A stretch of 11,148 nt of DNA from DATMYQ01 sp035560935 (GTDB taxonomy: Bacteria; Bacillota; Negativicutes; Sporomusales; Sporomusaceae), in the NCBI GenBank assembly GCA_035560935.1, contig DATMYQ010000136.1, positions 1 to 11,148 of the forward strand. The letters run 5' to 3'. The notes beneath the pieces are model-generated. The model had not been told where the DNA came from. It made no database searches and worked only from the letters and a program-made list of their open reading frames with translations. Positions 1 through 5,511 of the stretch are shown piece by piece. The position numbers and the translations under genes are program-made. Every line of letters begins with the position of its first letter. The stretch's first letter is position 1.

Positions 1-18
1 GTAATAGGAGTGAATGAT

Positions 19-288
19 ATGCCAGTAATTCGTCCAGTCTCTGACTTACGCAATAAGACTCCGGAAATTGAAGAAATTTGTATTAAAGAACAACAGCCTG
101 TTTTTATTACCAAGAACGGTAATGGTCATTTGGTTATAATGAGCCAAAAATTGTTTGAAGAACAACAGGCGCTTCTGGATCTTTATGACAAATTGGACGA
201 AGCTGAAGAACAAAGTCGTGCTGGAAAAACACGCCTATTTAGAGAAGTGATGGCCGAGCAGAGGAATCGAATAAATGCCAAAACATGA
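19..288 (+). CDS. Type II antitoxin, Phd/YefM family
   Basis: This 89-residue protein is the antitoxin of a type II toxin-antitoxin pair. Family members bind the toxin with a disordered C-terminal tail and repress their own promoter with the N-terminal fold. The N-terminus MPVIRPVSDLRN followed by a helix and the strand FITKNGNGHLVIMS is the classic Phd/YefM pattern, and the rest is a charged helical tail. A GTG lies in frame at position 10, but the ATG at 19 is the better start because AGGAG at 6-10 sits 8 bases before it and the family begins at this Met. The reading frame overlaps the downstream toxin gene by 14 bases, which suggests coupled translation. The promoter and any operator would lie left of the window. 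The family assignment is firm; the specific subfamily partner is not. Confidence 0.9.
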   Translation: MPVIRPVSDLRNKTPEIEEICIKEQQPVFITKNGNGHLVIMSQKLFEEQQALLDLYDKLDEAEEQSRAGKTRLFREVMAEQRNRINAKT

Positions 289-577
289 AATTCATATTAC
301 CGAAGCCGCGGTCCAAGATTTGACCGACATGATTGAATATATTTCTTTTGATAATCCAAGTGCAGCCTTGCAGTTAGCTGACGATATTGAGCGGCAAGTT
401 TACCAGCTTGAAGATTTTCCATTGTTAGGTACAATACCAAAGAACCGCAGACTAGCTAACAAGGGATATAGCATGTTAATTGCAAATGATTATTTGGTCT
501 TTTATATTGTGAGTGATGCAATCGTAGAAATTCGCCGGATTATATCTGGAAAAAGGCACTATTCACAGTTGTTGTGA
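275..577 (+). CDS. Type II toxin, RelE/ParE superfamily
   Basis: This 100-residue protein is the toxin partner of the preceding antitoxin. RelE-like members cleave mRNA in the ribosome and ParE-like members poison gyrase; the sequence alone does not decide between them. It shows the family plan of an N-terminal strand (HEIHITEAAVQDL), two helices, and a C-terminal sheet with YLVFYIV and VEIRRIISGKRHYSQLL. The paired basic residues near the end are where RelE-type enzymes place their active residues. The ATG at 275 lies inside the antitoxin gene, with GAGG at 261-264 about 10 bases upstream. The length is normal for the family and the frame is intact, so the module looks functional. No terminator hairpin is evident directly after the stop. 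Confidence 0.9.
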   Translation: MPKHEIHITEAAVQDLTDMIEYISFDNPSAALQLADDIERQVYQLEDFPLLGTIPKNRRLANKGYSMLIANDYLVFYIVSDAIVEIRRIISGKRHYSQLL

Positions 578-706
578 CCCTATCTTTTTCGAACAAACTG
601 ATTAAACCCGCATATAAATTAATAAAAACGGGGCAGATTAGAGGCTACTGAAACACCTTTCGTTGTTATAATCTATAATTCACTTTCCGCGTGCATCTGG
701 AAAATA

Positions 707-724
707 CATGAAATAGTTTTCATG
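707..724. repeat. Short inverted repeat upstream of the hidden-RBS ORF
   Basis: CATGAAA (707-713) and TTTCATG (718-724) form a perfect 7-base inverted repeat with a 4-base centre. In addition, AAATAGTTTT occurs twice as a direct repeat (711-720 and 730-739). Two TATAAT hexamers lie upstream at 667-672 and 674-679 but lack a good -35 element. The cluster could be a transposon end or an operator; nothing in the sequence decides this. Confidence 0.45.
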
Positions 725-753
725 AAAGAAAATAGTTTTGCCCTTTGGGGGCG

Positions 754-788
754 AATTACCTCCTTAGAGTCACGCTAAGGAGGTAATT
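754..788 (+). promoter_or_regulatory. Hairpin sequestering a Shine-Dalgarno site
   Basis: The arms 754-767 and 775-788 are perfectly complementary over 14 bases around a 7-base loop. The right arm contains AAGGAGG (777-783), the Shine-Dalgarno site of the GTG start at 792, so the site is fully paired when the transcript begins upstream. Several insertion sequences (IS10 and IS50 are the studied cases) use such end-proximal hairpins to block transposase translation from read-through transcripts. That parallel is known biology; its application here is inference. Confidence 0.6.
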
Positions 789-791
789 TTC

Positions 792-899
792 GTGAAACGG
801 TACACTAAAGCCACTCAAACTCCCATGGTTGTCAAAATTGCGCACACTTATCTCAAACGACTGGATTTTTGCCGTTTTATCAATAAGATGGCATGTTGA
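792..899 (+). pseudogene. 35-codon ORF, possible transposase N-terminal remnant
   Basis: The GTG start has a perfect AAGGAGG eight bases upstream and the frame runs 35 codons to TGA. The peptide begins MKRYTKATQTPMVVKIAHTYLKRLD and continues with a short FCRFINKM helix. That pattern of strand, basic helix and LDFCRFI resembles the N-terminal segment of IS1634-like or DUF4277-containing transposases, which normally continue for several hundred residues. No continuation of that protein is visible after the stop in any frame, so this would be a truncated remnant with its expression signals intact. The match is by eye and weak. A genuine small peptide gene is the alternative. Confidence 0.35.
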
Positions 900-928
900 T
901 CAAAGTACAACCTTTATCTGCTTGTACA

Positions 929-1132
929 TCATTTTAAATCTTTAAAATCAATGATTGAATAAACAGCAGTATTGCGAAGAGATCCTTGCGGCGTCAATGA
1001 ATCATTTCGCTGAATACCTTCTAGCGAAAAACCAAGCTTCTCGGCAATCGCTCTACTTCGCACATTTTTTTCATCGCATCGGATCTCTACTCTTTGTGCA
1101 TTTAAAGAAGATAGTGCCAAGCCAGCAAGCAA
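929..1132 (-). pseudogene. RimJ/RimL-like GNAT acetyltransferase, C-terminal fragment
   Basis: The translated sequence RVEIRCDEKNVRSRAIAEKL, followed by GFSLEGIQRND and a closing AVYSIIDFKDL, is the standard C-terminal half of RimJ/RimL-type N-acetyltransferases, which acetylate protein N-termini, amino acids or antibiotics with acetyl-CoA. Full proteins have about 170-190 residues. Here only about 67 remain, and the N-terminal half, including the early strands, is missing. No ribosome-binding site or ATG precedes it. On the minus strand the similarity stops exactly where the dispersed repeat at 1133-1152 begins, so the break point coincides with the repeat. It is read as a truncated gene. 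The plus-strand open frame across the same bases is taken to be its antisense shadow. Confidence 0.7.
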
Positions 1133-1152
1133 GGGACACGTGGGGACGTTCT
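1133..1152 (+). repeat. Dispersed repeat copy, GGACAC..GG.GACGTTCT type
   Basis: This 20-base unit matches 6197-6216 at 17 of 20 positions by hand alignment, and a shortened inverted form lies at 8022-8036. It abuts the broken end of the acetyltransferase fragment and is followed by a T-rich run at 1149-1158. Short intergenic repeats built round GGGGACG are a familiar sight in clostridial and related genomes, where they have been linked to IS200-like transposases; that link is inference here. Confidence 0.5.
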
Positions 1153-1342
1153 TTTTTTGTCAACATTTCATATCTGCCACAAAAGAAACGCCATGCTGTG
1201 CAAAAACGCATTGAAAATCGAACTAAATTCATCAAAGTGGGGGAATAATATCAACTTGCAGATGTTTGTTTTACTTTTAAGTAATAAACAATCGCGCTTT
1301 TTATAGTAAAGTGGATGATTTTATTTTATAAATTTTGTTTTG

Positions 1343-1359
1343 GCACAGCCAGACGTCCC
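1343..1359 (+). repeat. Dispersed repeat core GCACAGCC(A/T)GACGTCCC
   Basis: This 17-base segment matches 8013-8029 with one mismatch (A against T at 1351). Both copies are preceded by a T-rich run and both lie in non-coding DNA. Related GACGTCCC or TGTCCCC motifs recur elsewhere in the window. Confidence 0.5.
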
Positions 1360-1369
1360 TTCTGGCACT

Positions 1370-1500
1370 TTAATTCTTCGGACTTATAGGAATAATGCAA
1401 GAGTCTTCATTGCGCATGGATTTATAGTTATTGGACTCGCACGGAAGACCGGTATCTAAGTTCAAATCTCCTAAGGCCACCCAGGGCGGTTCTGGTCGAC
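1370..1500 (-). pseudogene. Probable DDE-transposase remnant
   Basis: Read on the minus strand, one frame ends with LDTGLPCESNNYKSM, then RNEDSCIIPISPKN and a TAA stop at 1370-1372. The spacing of D.G, the NY pair and IIPI.P(K/R)N resembles the middle of IS4/IS5-type DDE transposases, which typically read DAGYDSxxNY followed by about 12 residues and IPINPRN. There is no start, no ribosome-binding site and no continuation, so only a scrap of such a gene would be left. The match is by eye and could be chance; the surrounding remnants make it more plausible. Confidence 0.3.
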
Positions 1501-1604
1501 ACGCTTTCAGAAAGACTCGTATCCATTTTAGAAGCACTAGAGCGTACAGAAACCATGATTCATTCCCAACTTTAAAACAAATTACCTGTCCCCGCGTCTC
1601 ACTT

Positions 1605-2357
1605 TTAATACATTACCATCCCGCCATCAACGTTAAGAACTTGTCCTGTTATGTACCTTGCTTTTTTCGAAGCCAAGAATAGTACGGCATCTGCGACGTC
1701 TTCCGGGTTACCATAAAAACCCATAGGGATAGTTTGCAGCATCTTGTTGGAAACCTCTGCGGAAAGCACTTCTGTCATGTCTGACTGTATAAAGCCAGGA
1801 GCAATCGCATTGACTGTGACTCCCCGTTCTGCTAGTTCCTTGGCCGTGGTTTTTGTCAACCCGATTAAACCGGCTTTTGAAGCCGCATAATTTGCCTGTC
1901 CAATATTGCCCATCAAACCCACCACACTGGTTATGTTGATAATTCTGCCAGAATTTTGTGAGAGCATCTTTTTTGAGACGGCTTTCGTACAATTGAAAGC
2001 ACCTGTTAAATTCGTACGAATAACTGCTTCCCAATCCGCACTCTTCATCATCATAAGTCTTGCATCTTTGGTGATACCAGCGTTGTTTACCAGAATATCG
2101 ATACTGCCGAATTTCCGACCAATTGCTTTAATGATATTTTTTACCGATTCTTCGGAGGTAACATCAAGCATAAACCCATCTGTCTCCACACCAAACCGGG
2201 ACGCAATTTCCTGCGCGACCATTTTAGCCTTATCTTCATTTGTGCCAGTAATAATTAATTTTGCTTGTTCCTCGGCGAGTTTTTCCGCTATTGCCTTACC
2301 TAATCCTCTGGTACTACCTGTAACGAGAGCAACTTTATCATTAATCCCTAATTCCAT
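1605..2357 (-). CDS. fabG: 3-oxoacyl-ACP reductase FabG-type (SDR family)
   Basis: This 250-residue classical short-chain dehydrogenase most likely reduces 3-oxoacyl-ACP to 3-hydroxyacyl-ACP with NADPH in fatty-acid elongation. It shows the dinucleotide motif TGSTRGLG (about residues 13-20), NNAG (91-94), the catalytic Asn in RTNLTG (116), Ser144, Tyr157 and Lys161 in YAASK, and the C-terminal TGQVLNVDGGM typical of FabG. The ATG at 2357 is chosen because AGGAGG (2367-2372) lies 9 bases upstream; the preceding in-frame TTG is too close. The gene stands 17 bases after a short CGGC-domain gene and has no acpP, fabD or fabF beside it. A stand-alone copy can instead serve 3-hydroxyacyl-CoA or other alcohol oxidation, so the in vivo substrate is uncertain. 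Confidence 0.9.
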   Translation of the reverse strand: MELGINDKVALVTGSTRGLGKAIAEKLAEEQAKLIITGTNEDKAKMVAQEIASRFGVETDGFMLDVTSEESVKNIIKAIGRKFGSIDILVNNAGITKDARLMMMKSADWEAVIRTNLTGAFNCTKAVSKKMLSQNSGRIINITSVVGLMGNIGQANYAASKAGLIGLTKTTAKELAERGVTVNAIAPGFIQSDMTEVLSAEVSNKMLQTIPMGFYGNPEDVADAVLFLASKKARYITGQVLNVDGGMVMY

Positions 2358-2374
2358 CAATTTTAGCCTCCTAA

Positions 2375-2599
2375 TTATGAATAGCCATCATTTAATGAAC
2401 GAATTCTACTCAATAGTTTTTCTGGACCAGCTAGAGTGGGACATCCTGCGCAGTTGATAATACCAATTAGGTCAAGATTTTGATCACTACTATATCTTTC
2501 AAATGCTCCCGTTCTCTTTCTTAAATCACGAAGACAACTAACTGATGAGCACCCCAAATCCTGAGTTGCTGCCGAACAAGTTAAGATGCCAATTCTCAC
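2375..2599 (-). CDS. CGGC-domain protein, short form
   Basis: This 74-residue cysteine-rich protein matches the N-terminal part of the CGGC domain family (PF08821), whose function is unknown but whose conserved cysteines suggest metal or redox chemistry. The start VRIGILTC matches the family opening KIGIIRC; further cysteines are at about 17 and 22, and the signature is GIINCAGCP at about 46-54, with CAGC in place of CGGC. Family members usually run past 100 residues with a second cysteine-containing half; here the frame stops after KLLSRIRSLNDGYS. The GTG at 2599 is preferred because AGGGGG (2609-2614) is 9 bases upstream and the family alignment begins there. In-frame ATGs at 2620 and 2638 are alternatives. 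It is either a truncated gene or a natural short form, and it is closely followed by fabG. Confidence 0.6.
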   Translation of the reverse strand: MRIGILTCSAATQDLGCSSVSCLRDLRKRTGAFERYSSDQNLDLIGIINCAGCPTLAGPEKLLSRIRSLNDGYS

Positions 2600-2833
2600 T
2601 ATTGCCCACCCCCTTTTCATAAACACCAGAGACTCCATGTGACAGTTCCGTCAAGTCAGCAACACTGGCTCTATCTCTCTTCTCTGTAATATTTACCAAG
2701 CAAACGCGAACGCCTGCCAAATTAATACAAATCCAGCAGGAGTTTTTCGTGTTTATCCATGGCACACAGCGCTCCTCCGCCATCCGATATTCAGCATTCT
2801 CGTTTTAATACTTCGTTTGTGATATTTTATGAT
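2600..2833 (-). other. Leader region with a doubtful 81-codon frame
   Basis: Between the carboxymuconolactone-decarboxylase-like gene and the CGGC-domain gene lies about 230 bases without a convincing gene. An open frame on the minus strand (2538-2783, 81 codons) starts MAEERCVPWINTKNSCW but has a poor ribosome-binding site, resembles nothing I know, and overlaps the CGGC-domain gene. A second frame has GGAGG about 11 bases before an ATG at about 2763 but gives only the 12-residue MDKHEKLLLDLY before a stop. The remaining sequence could be leader or a degraded gene. Confidence 0.3.
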
Positions 2834-3145
2834 TCAAGCGTTATCATATGCCGCTAGCGCAATCGGCAGTGCGCTGATCACCTTGTTCCCCACCGCCGGT
2901 AGCGGCAATAAGATCGCACTTTTTATTTCATCCCGGCTAACGCCAAGTTCTTTGGCATGTTTAACATGAAAAGGTATACCACTCAACAGGCCGCTTGCGG
3001 CCAGTACCGCAATATACGCGACTTCTTCGGTTTTTGAGTCTAACGCGCTTGTTTTATCAAGCTTTTTTACAGTGTCCATCCAAGCCTGCGCCTGTTCCGG
3101 CGCTTCCTGCATAAAACAGGTAAATGCATCGCGAACTTGTTTCAT
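2834..3145 (-). CDS. Carboxymuconolactone-decarboxylase-like protein lacking the CxxC pair
   Basis: This 103-residue single-domain protein belongs to the carboxymuconolactone decarboxylase/AhpD superfamily. It has the helical core EEVAYIAVLAASGLLSG, the anchoring GIPFHVKHAKELGVSRDEI and the closing AVGNKVISALPIALAAYD. In redox-active AhpD-type members a CxxCxxxH motif precedes that histidine. Aligned on His60, the two cysteine positions are Leu53 and Gly56, so the peroxidase-type pair is absent and the only Cys is Cys10. A non-redox role is therefore likely, but the reaction is unknown. The ATG at 3145 has GAGGTG a few bases upstream. It sits 61 bases after the GNAT gene and may share its transcript. 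Confidence 0.8.
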   Translation of the reverse strand: MKQVRDAFTCFMQEAPEQAQAWMDTVKKLDKTSALDSKTEEVAYIAVLAASGLLSGIPFHVKHAKELGVSRDEIKSAILLPLPAVGNKVISALPIALAAYDNA

Positions 3146-3206
3146 TACTTACACCTCTATTGCTATTTTCTAAAATCCATTTAAATCTCCCCAGTTAAAA
3201 ATCCAG

Positions 3207-3668
3207 TTACACGTTTTTCTGTAGTGCCTTCGTCAAGAAGTATTGCGAATGCCCGGCGGGACAATTTTCGATAACGCCAAATATTTTATATCCATTCTTG
3301 ATATAAAATTCAGGCGCCTGAAAACTATAGGTATCCAATTGAATCAATGTACAGCCCCGTTCCATCGCTATTTCCTCGACCCTTCGTAAAAGTTTACTTC
3401 CATACCCCGTTCCACGATATTTTTCATCAATCCAAAAAATATCAACACGGCACTTCCCCCAGTAATTAATCGTATTGGCATTGATCCCTCCGGCAATATT
3501 TCCCGCTGAATCTTTCAATACGATATTTAACGGTTCCAACGCCAAGATTCCGTCCAACGGAACTTTTTGCATATTATATTCTCTAAGTCGCTTCTTAACA
3601 TACAATGCCGAATCGTCGTCACCTTCGCAAATGATCATTTGCGGTTCATTGCATTGATTATCCCCCAT
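3207..3668 (-). CDS. GNAT-family N-acetyltransferase
   Basis: This 153-residue protein is a single-domain GNAT acetyltransferase, transferring acetyl from acetyl-CoA to an unknown amine. Motif A is clear: VDIFWIDEKYRGTGYGSKLL, in which RGTGYG (about residues 85-90) is the pyrophosphate-binding loop. It is followed by the helix RRVEEIAMERGC, then motif B with LDTYSFQAPEFYIKNGYKIFG, where the FYIKNGY element is typical of the family. The ATG at 3668 is preferred over the in-frame GTG at 3677 because AGAGG (3677-3681) is 8 bases upstream of the ATG and overlaps the GTG. About 130 bases separate it from the asparaginase gene, so it may have its own promoter. Length is normal and no lesion is visible. 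Confidence 0.88.
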   Translation of the reverse strand: MGDNQCNEPQMIICEGDDDSALYVKKRLREYNMQKVPLDGILALEPLNIVLKDSAGNIAGGINANTINYWGKCRVDIFWIDEKYRGTGYGSKLLRRVEEIAMERGCTLIQLDTYSFQAPEFYIKNGYKIFGVIENCPAGHSQYFLTKALQKNV

Positions 3669-3798
3669 TATAAGCACCTCTCTGCGGAAATATATCCCCC
3701 ATTAGTAGCGGCCCAGGATTATTGCCCGTCCTGAAAAAACCAGTCCCGTATCGTAGCCGTTCCAAACGATATCTGCCTGATCTGCCTGCAAACTTTAT

Positions 3799-4788
3799 CT
3801 AATAGGTCCAAAACATATTTTGAATTTCTTTGATATTACTGGTCTTATTTAATGCCAGCATCAGCAGCACTCTCGCTTTTTGGGGGTTTAACGAGTCGGC
3901 GGCAACAAATCCGCATTCATCGTCGTTAACCGCGCCATTACGAGTAACAATCCCGCTCATTACCCGGCTGCTTCTTACAATGACGATACCTTGTCGGGAG
4001 AATTCCACTAATGTTTCCTTCATACATTTTGACATTCCGCCATTACCAATTCCAGCATGAATAAGCCCCTTTGCCCCTGCTTCTACTGCCGCATGAGCTA
4101 AAGTGGCATTATAGTCGGCATAAGCATACAGAATATCTACTTGGGGAAGTTTTGTATGCTCGTTAATCTCAAATTCGGTCTCTAGCGTATGTTTTCTGGC
4201 CGGGAAACGATAAAAACTGGGAACGGATCCTTGAATATAACCTAAACACCCTAATTCCGGCGCTTTAAAAGTATCCTGCAAGGAAGTATTCGTTTTGGTG
4301 ACATCACGGCCGCAGTTTATGGTATCGTTGAGACAAACCAGCACGCCTTTACCCACGGCCTGGTCACTGGCCGCCAGCACTACGCCATCGTATATGTTTT
4401 TGGGCCCATCAGTGCTAATCGCCGTGGATGGCCGCATGGCGCCAACTAAAACCACTGGTTTGCGGCTCTTCACTACTAGATCGAGGAAATATGCCGTTTC
4501 CTCCAAGGTATCGGTCCCGTGGGTGATAACAATCCCATCAACTGACTGCTGACACAATAGTTCATTAACACGTTTGGCCAGTTTAATCCATATGTCAAGA
4601 CTCATATCCGAGCTGTCAATTTGAGCAAATTGTTCGCCAGTAATATTGGCAACTTTTTGCAACGGTGGAATTTGAGTGATCAACGTATCAATCGATATAA
4701 TCCCCGAGGTATAAGATAGCGTTTCTTCGCTGCTGGAAGCACAACCTGCAATCGTACCGCCGGTAGCCAAAATTACAATGTTCTTCAT
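3799..4788 (-). CDS. L-asparaginase, type II-like, cytoplasmic
   Basis: This 329-residue protein hydrolyses L-asparagine to aspartate and ammonia. The nucleophile region ILATGGTIAG places Thr12 exactly as in the E. coli type II enzyme; Tyr26 in SYTSG, Thr92-Asp93 in HGTDTLEETA and Lys165 in GRDVTKTNT complete the two catalytic triads, and MRPSTAISTDGP is the usual substrate-side loop. All the residues expected for activity are therefore visible. Unlike secreted type II enzymes it has no signal peptide: it opens MKNIVILATGG, so a cytoplasmic location is inferred. The ATG at 4788 follows a GAAGGGA-type ribosome-binding site. The gene stands about 110 bases after the PPC-domain gene in the same orientation. 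No asparagine transporter or aspartase is nearby. Confidence 0.93.
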   Translation of the reverse strand: MKNIVILATGGTIAGCASSSEETLSYTSGIISIDTLITQIPPLQKVANITGEQFAQIDSSDMSLDIWIKLAKRVNELLCQQSVDGIVITHGTDTLEETAYFLDLVVKSRKPVVLVGAMRPSTAISTDGPKNIYDGVVLAASDQAVGKGVLVCLNDTINCGRDVTKTNTSLQDTFKAPELGCLGYIQGSVPSFYRFPARKHTLETEFEINEHTKLPQVDILYAYADYNATLAHAAVEAGAKGLIHAGIGNGGMSKCMKETLVEFSRQGIVIVRSSRVMSGIVTRNGAVNDDECGFVAADSLNPQKARVLLMLALNKTSNIKEIQNMFWTY

Positions 4789-4898
4789 ATAGTTCCCTTC
4801 TGAATATCATTGGAGTCATGCGCCCGCTGTTTAAGGGCTTTATTGATGCACAGGAAGCGCAGGTTTTGATCATTTTTTGAAAAAGCAGCCATTCTTAC

Positions 4899-5318
4899 TT
4901 AAAACCGCAAGAGGTTTAATCCAATTTCATTGTCAAAACCGCGTTCAAGCTCGCCCTCGATGACATCCATGATGATTTCGGCGGTACAGCTTACCCACGC
5001 TGCCGTTAAGTGTCCGCCAAAGGCATTGTAGTCACGATCCGTAAGGGTGATATGCGCATGCAGATATACTTCTCCGTTCATTCGGCTCACGTTCCCCACA
5101 AGACCAACAATTTCCATATCTTTTTCCAACTTCATGGAATGATACTCTTTGGTGCGAGGATCAAACAGCCCGATTACAGCCTCGCCGACAGCACCAATTC
5201 CCGTCAAGCTTGCCAGCTTTATATTGTTTTCCCTGCAAACCTGTTTCAGTACCTCAACAATTTCTTCTTGCTTATCGCAGCGGATCACAATTTTTGAGCC
5301 GAATCTCTTCATTTCCAT
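4899..5318 (-). CDS. PPC (DUF296) domain protein
   Basis: This 139-residue protein is a stand-alone PPC/DUF296 domain, a trimeric fold found in bacterial proteins and fused to AT-hooks in plants; the bacterial role is not settled. The domain spans nearly the whole chain: IVIRCDKQEEIVEVLKQV, the turn LTGIGAVGEAVIGLFD, VGNVSRMNGEVYLHAHITL and the closing GGHLTAAWVSCTAEI. His87, His89 and His103 (in LHAH and GGH) are the conserved set proposed to bind metal. The ATG at 5318 is chosen, although AAGGAG (5331-5336) is 12 bases upstream, which is a little long; the next ATG is at 5312. The start lies one base after the stop of the disrupted small gene upstream, which suggests translational coupling. 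No AT-hook is present. Confidence 0.88.
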   Translation of the reverse strand: MEMKRFGSKIVIRCDKQEEIVEVLKQVCRENNIKLASLTGIGAVGEAVIGLFDPRTKEYHSMKLEKDMEIVGLVGNVSRMNGEVYLHAHITLTDRDYNAFGGHLTAAWVSCTAEIIMDVIEGELERGFDNEIGLNLLRF

Positions 5319-5319
5319 C

Positions 5320-5476
5320 TCAACGCATCGCTCCTTCAATAAGTTTTTCTATTTTTACCGTCCAGTCCGGGCCGGAAAAGATCTGATGCACAGGGGAAAA
5401 ACTATTCCCATAATAGGGAAACCGATAATAATACCAGCACAAGAAATGTGGCCCTGCGTTTAACTGATTTGCTCAT
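5320..5476 (-). pseudogene. Small membrane-peptide gene with an apparent frameshift
   Basis: An excellent ribosome-binding site (GGGAGG, 5484-5489, 7 bases before the ATG at 5476) starts the peptide MSKSVKRRATFLVLVLLSVS, a basic N-terminus followed by one hydrophobic segment; it ends at TAG (5402-5404) after 24 residues. A frame offset by one base continues with PVHQIFSGPDWTVKIEKL and IEGAMR and stops at 5320, one base before the PPC gene's ATG. Removing one base, for example from the GGG run near 5407-5410, would give one 51-residue protein with a membrane anchor and a soluble tail. I do not recognise the family. Alternatives are a real 24-residue leader peptide or a sequencing error. Confidence 0.4.
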
Positions 5477-5511
5477 ATATTTTCCTCCCGGCCTGATGTC
5501 ACATGTCCCGA

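Larger units (their letters stand above)
1153..1604. other. Gene-poor decay zone with remnants and repeats
   Basis: I see no intact gene in this stretch. It contains the complement of a 15-base segment found at 8005-8019 (here 1195-1209, inverted), a repeat core at 1343-1359, a likely transposase remnant at 1370-1500, and another TGTCCCC-type motif at about 1587-1593, just past the end of fabG. The plus-strand open frame from 1431 has no ribosome-binding site and no recognisable motifs, and it runs antisense to the 3' end of fabG. Confidence 0.5.

Noticed and set aside
955..1248. A 97-codon plus-strand open frame over the acetyltransferase fragment
   Set aside because: It is antisense to a recognisable protein fragment, lacks a ribosome-binding site, and crosses the dispersed repeat; no domain pattern is visible.
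1431..1500. A tRNA-like segment with TTCAAATC followed by CCACCCA
   Set aside because: The bases flanking the T-loop-like TTCAAAT do not pair, and no D-arm, anticodon arm or acceptor stem can be drawn. The resemblance is limited to a few bases.
1906..2457. A 183-codon plus-strand frame opposite fabG
   Set aside because: It is an antisense shadow of a well supported dehydrogenase and has no motif of its own.
2538..2783. An 81-codon minus-strand frame upstream of the CGGC-domain gene
   Set aside because: Poor ribosome-binding site, no family resemblance, and its end overlaps the better supported CGGC frame by about 60 bases.
3734..3771. A possible terminator after the asparaginase gene
   Set aside because: The stem TATCGT/ACGATA has only 6 pairs with an 11-base loop, and the T-run is about 9 bases away, so the geometry is poor.
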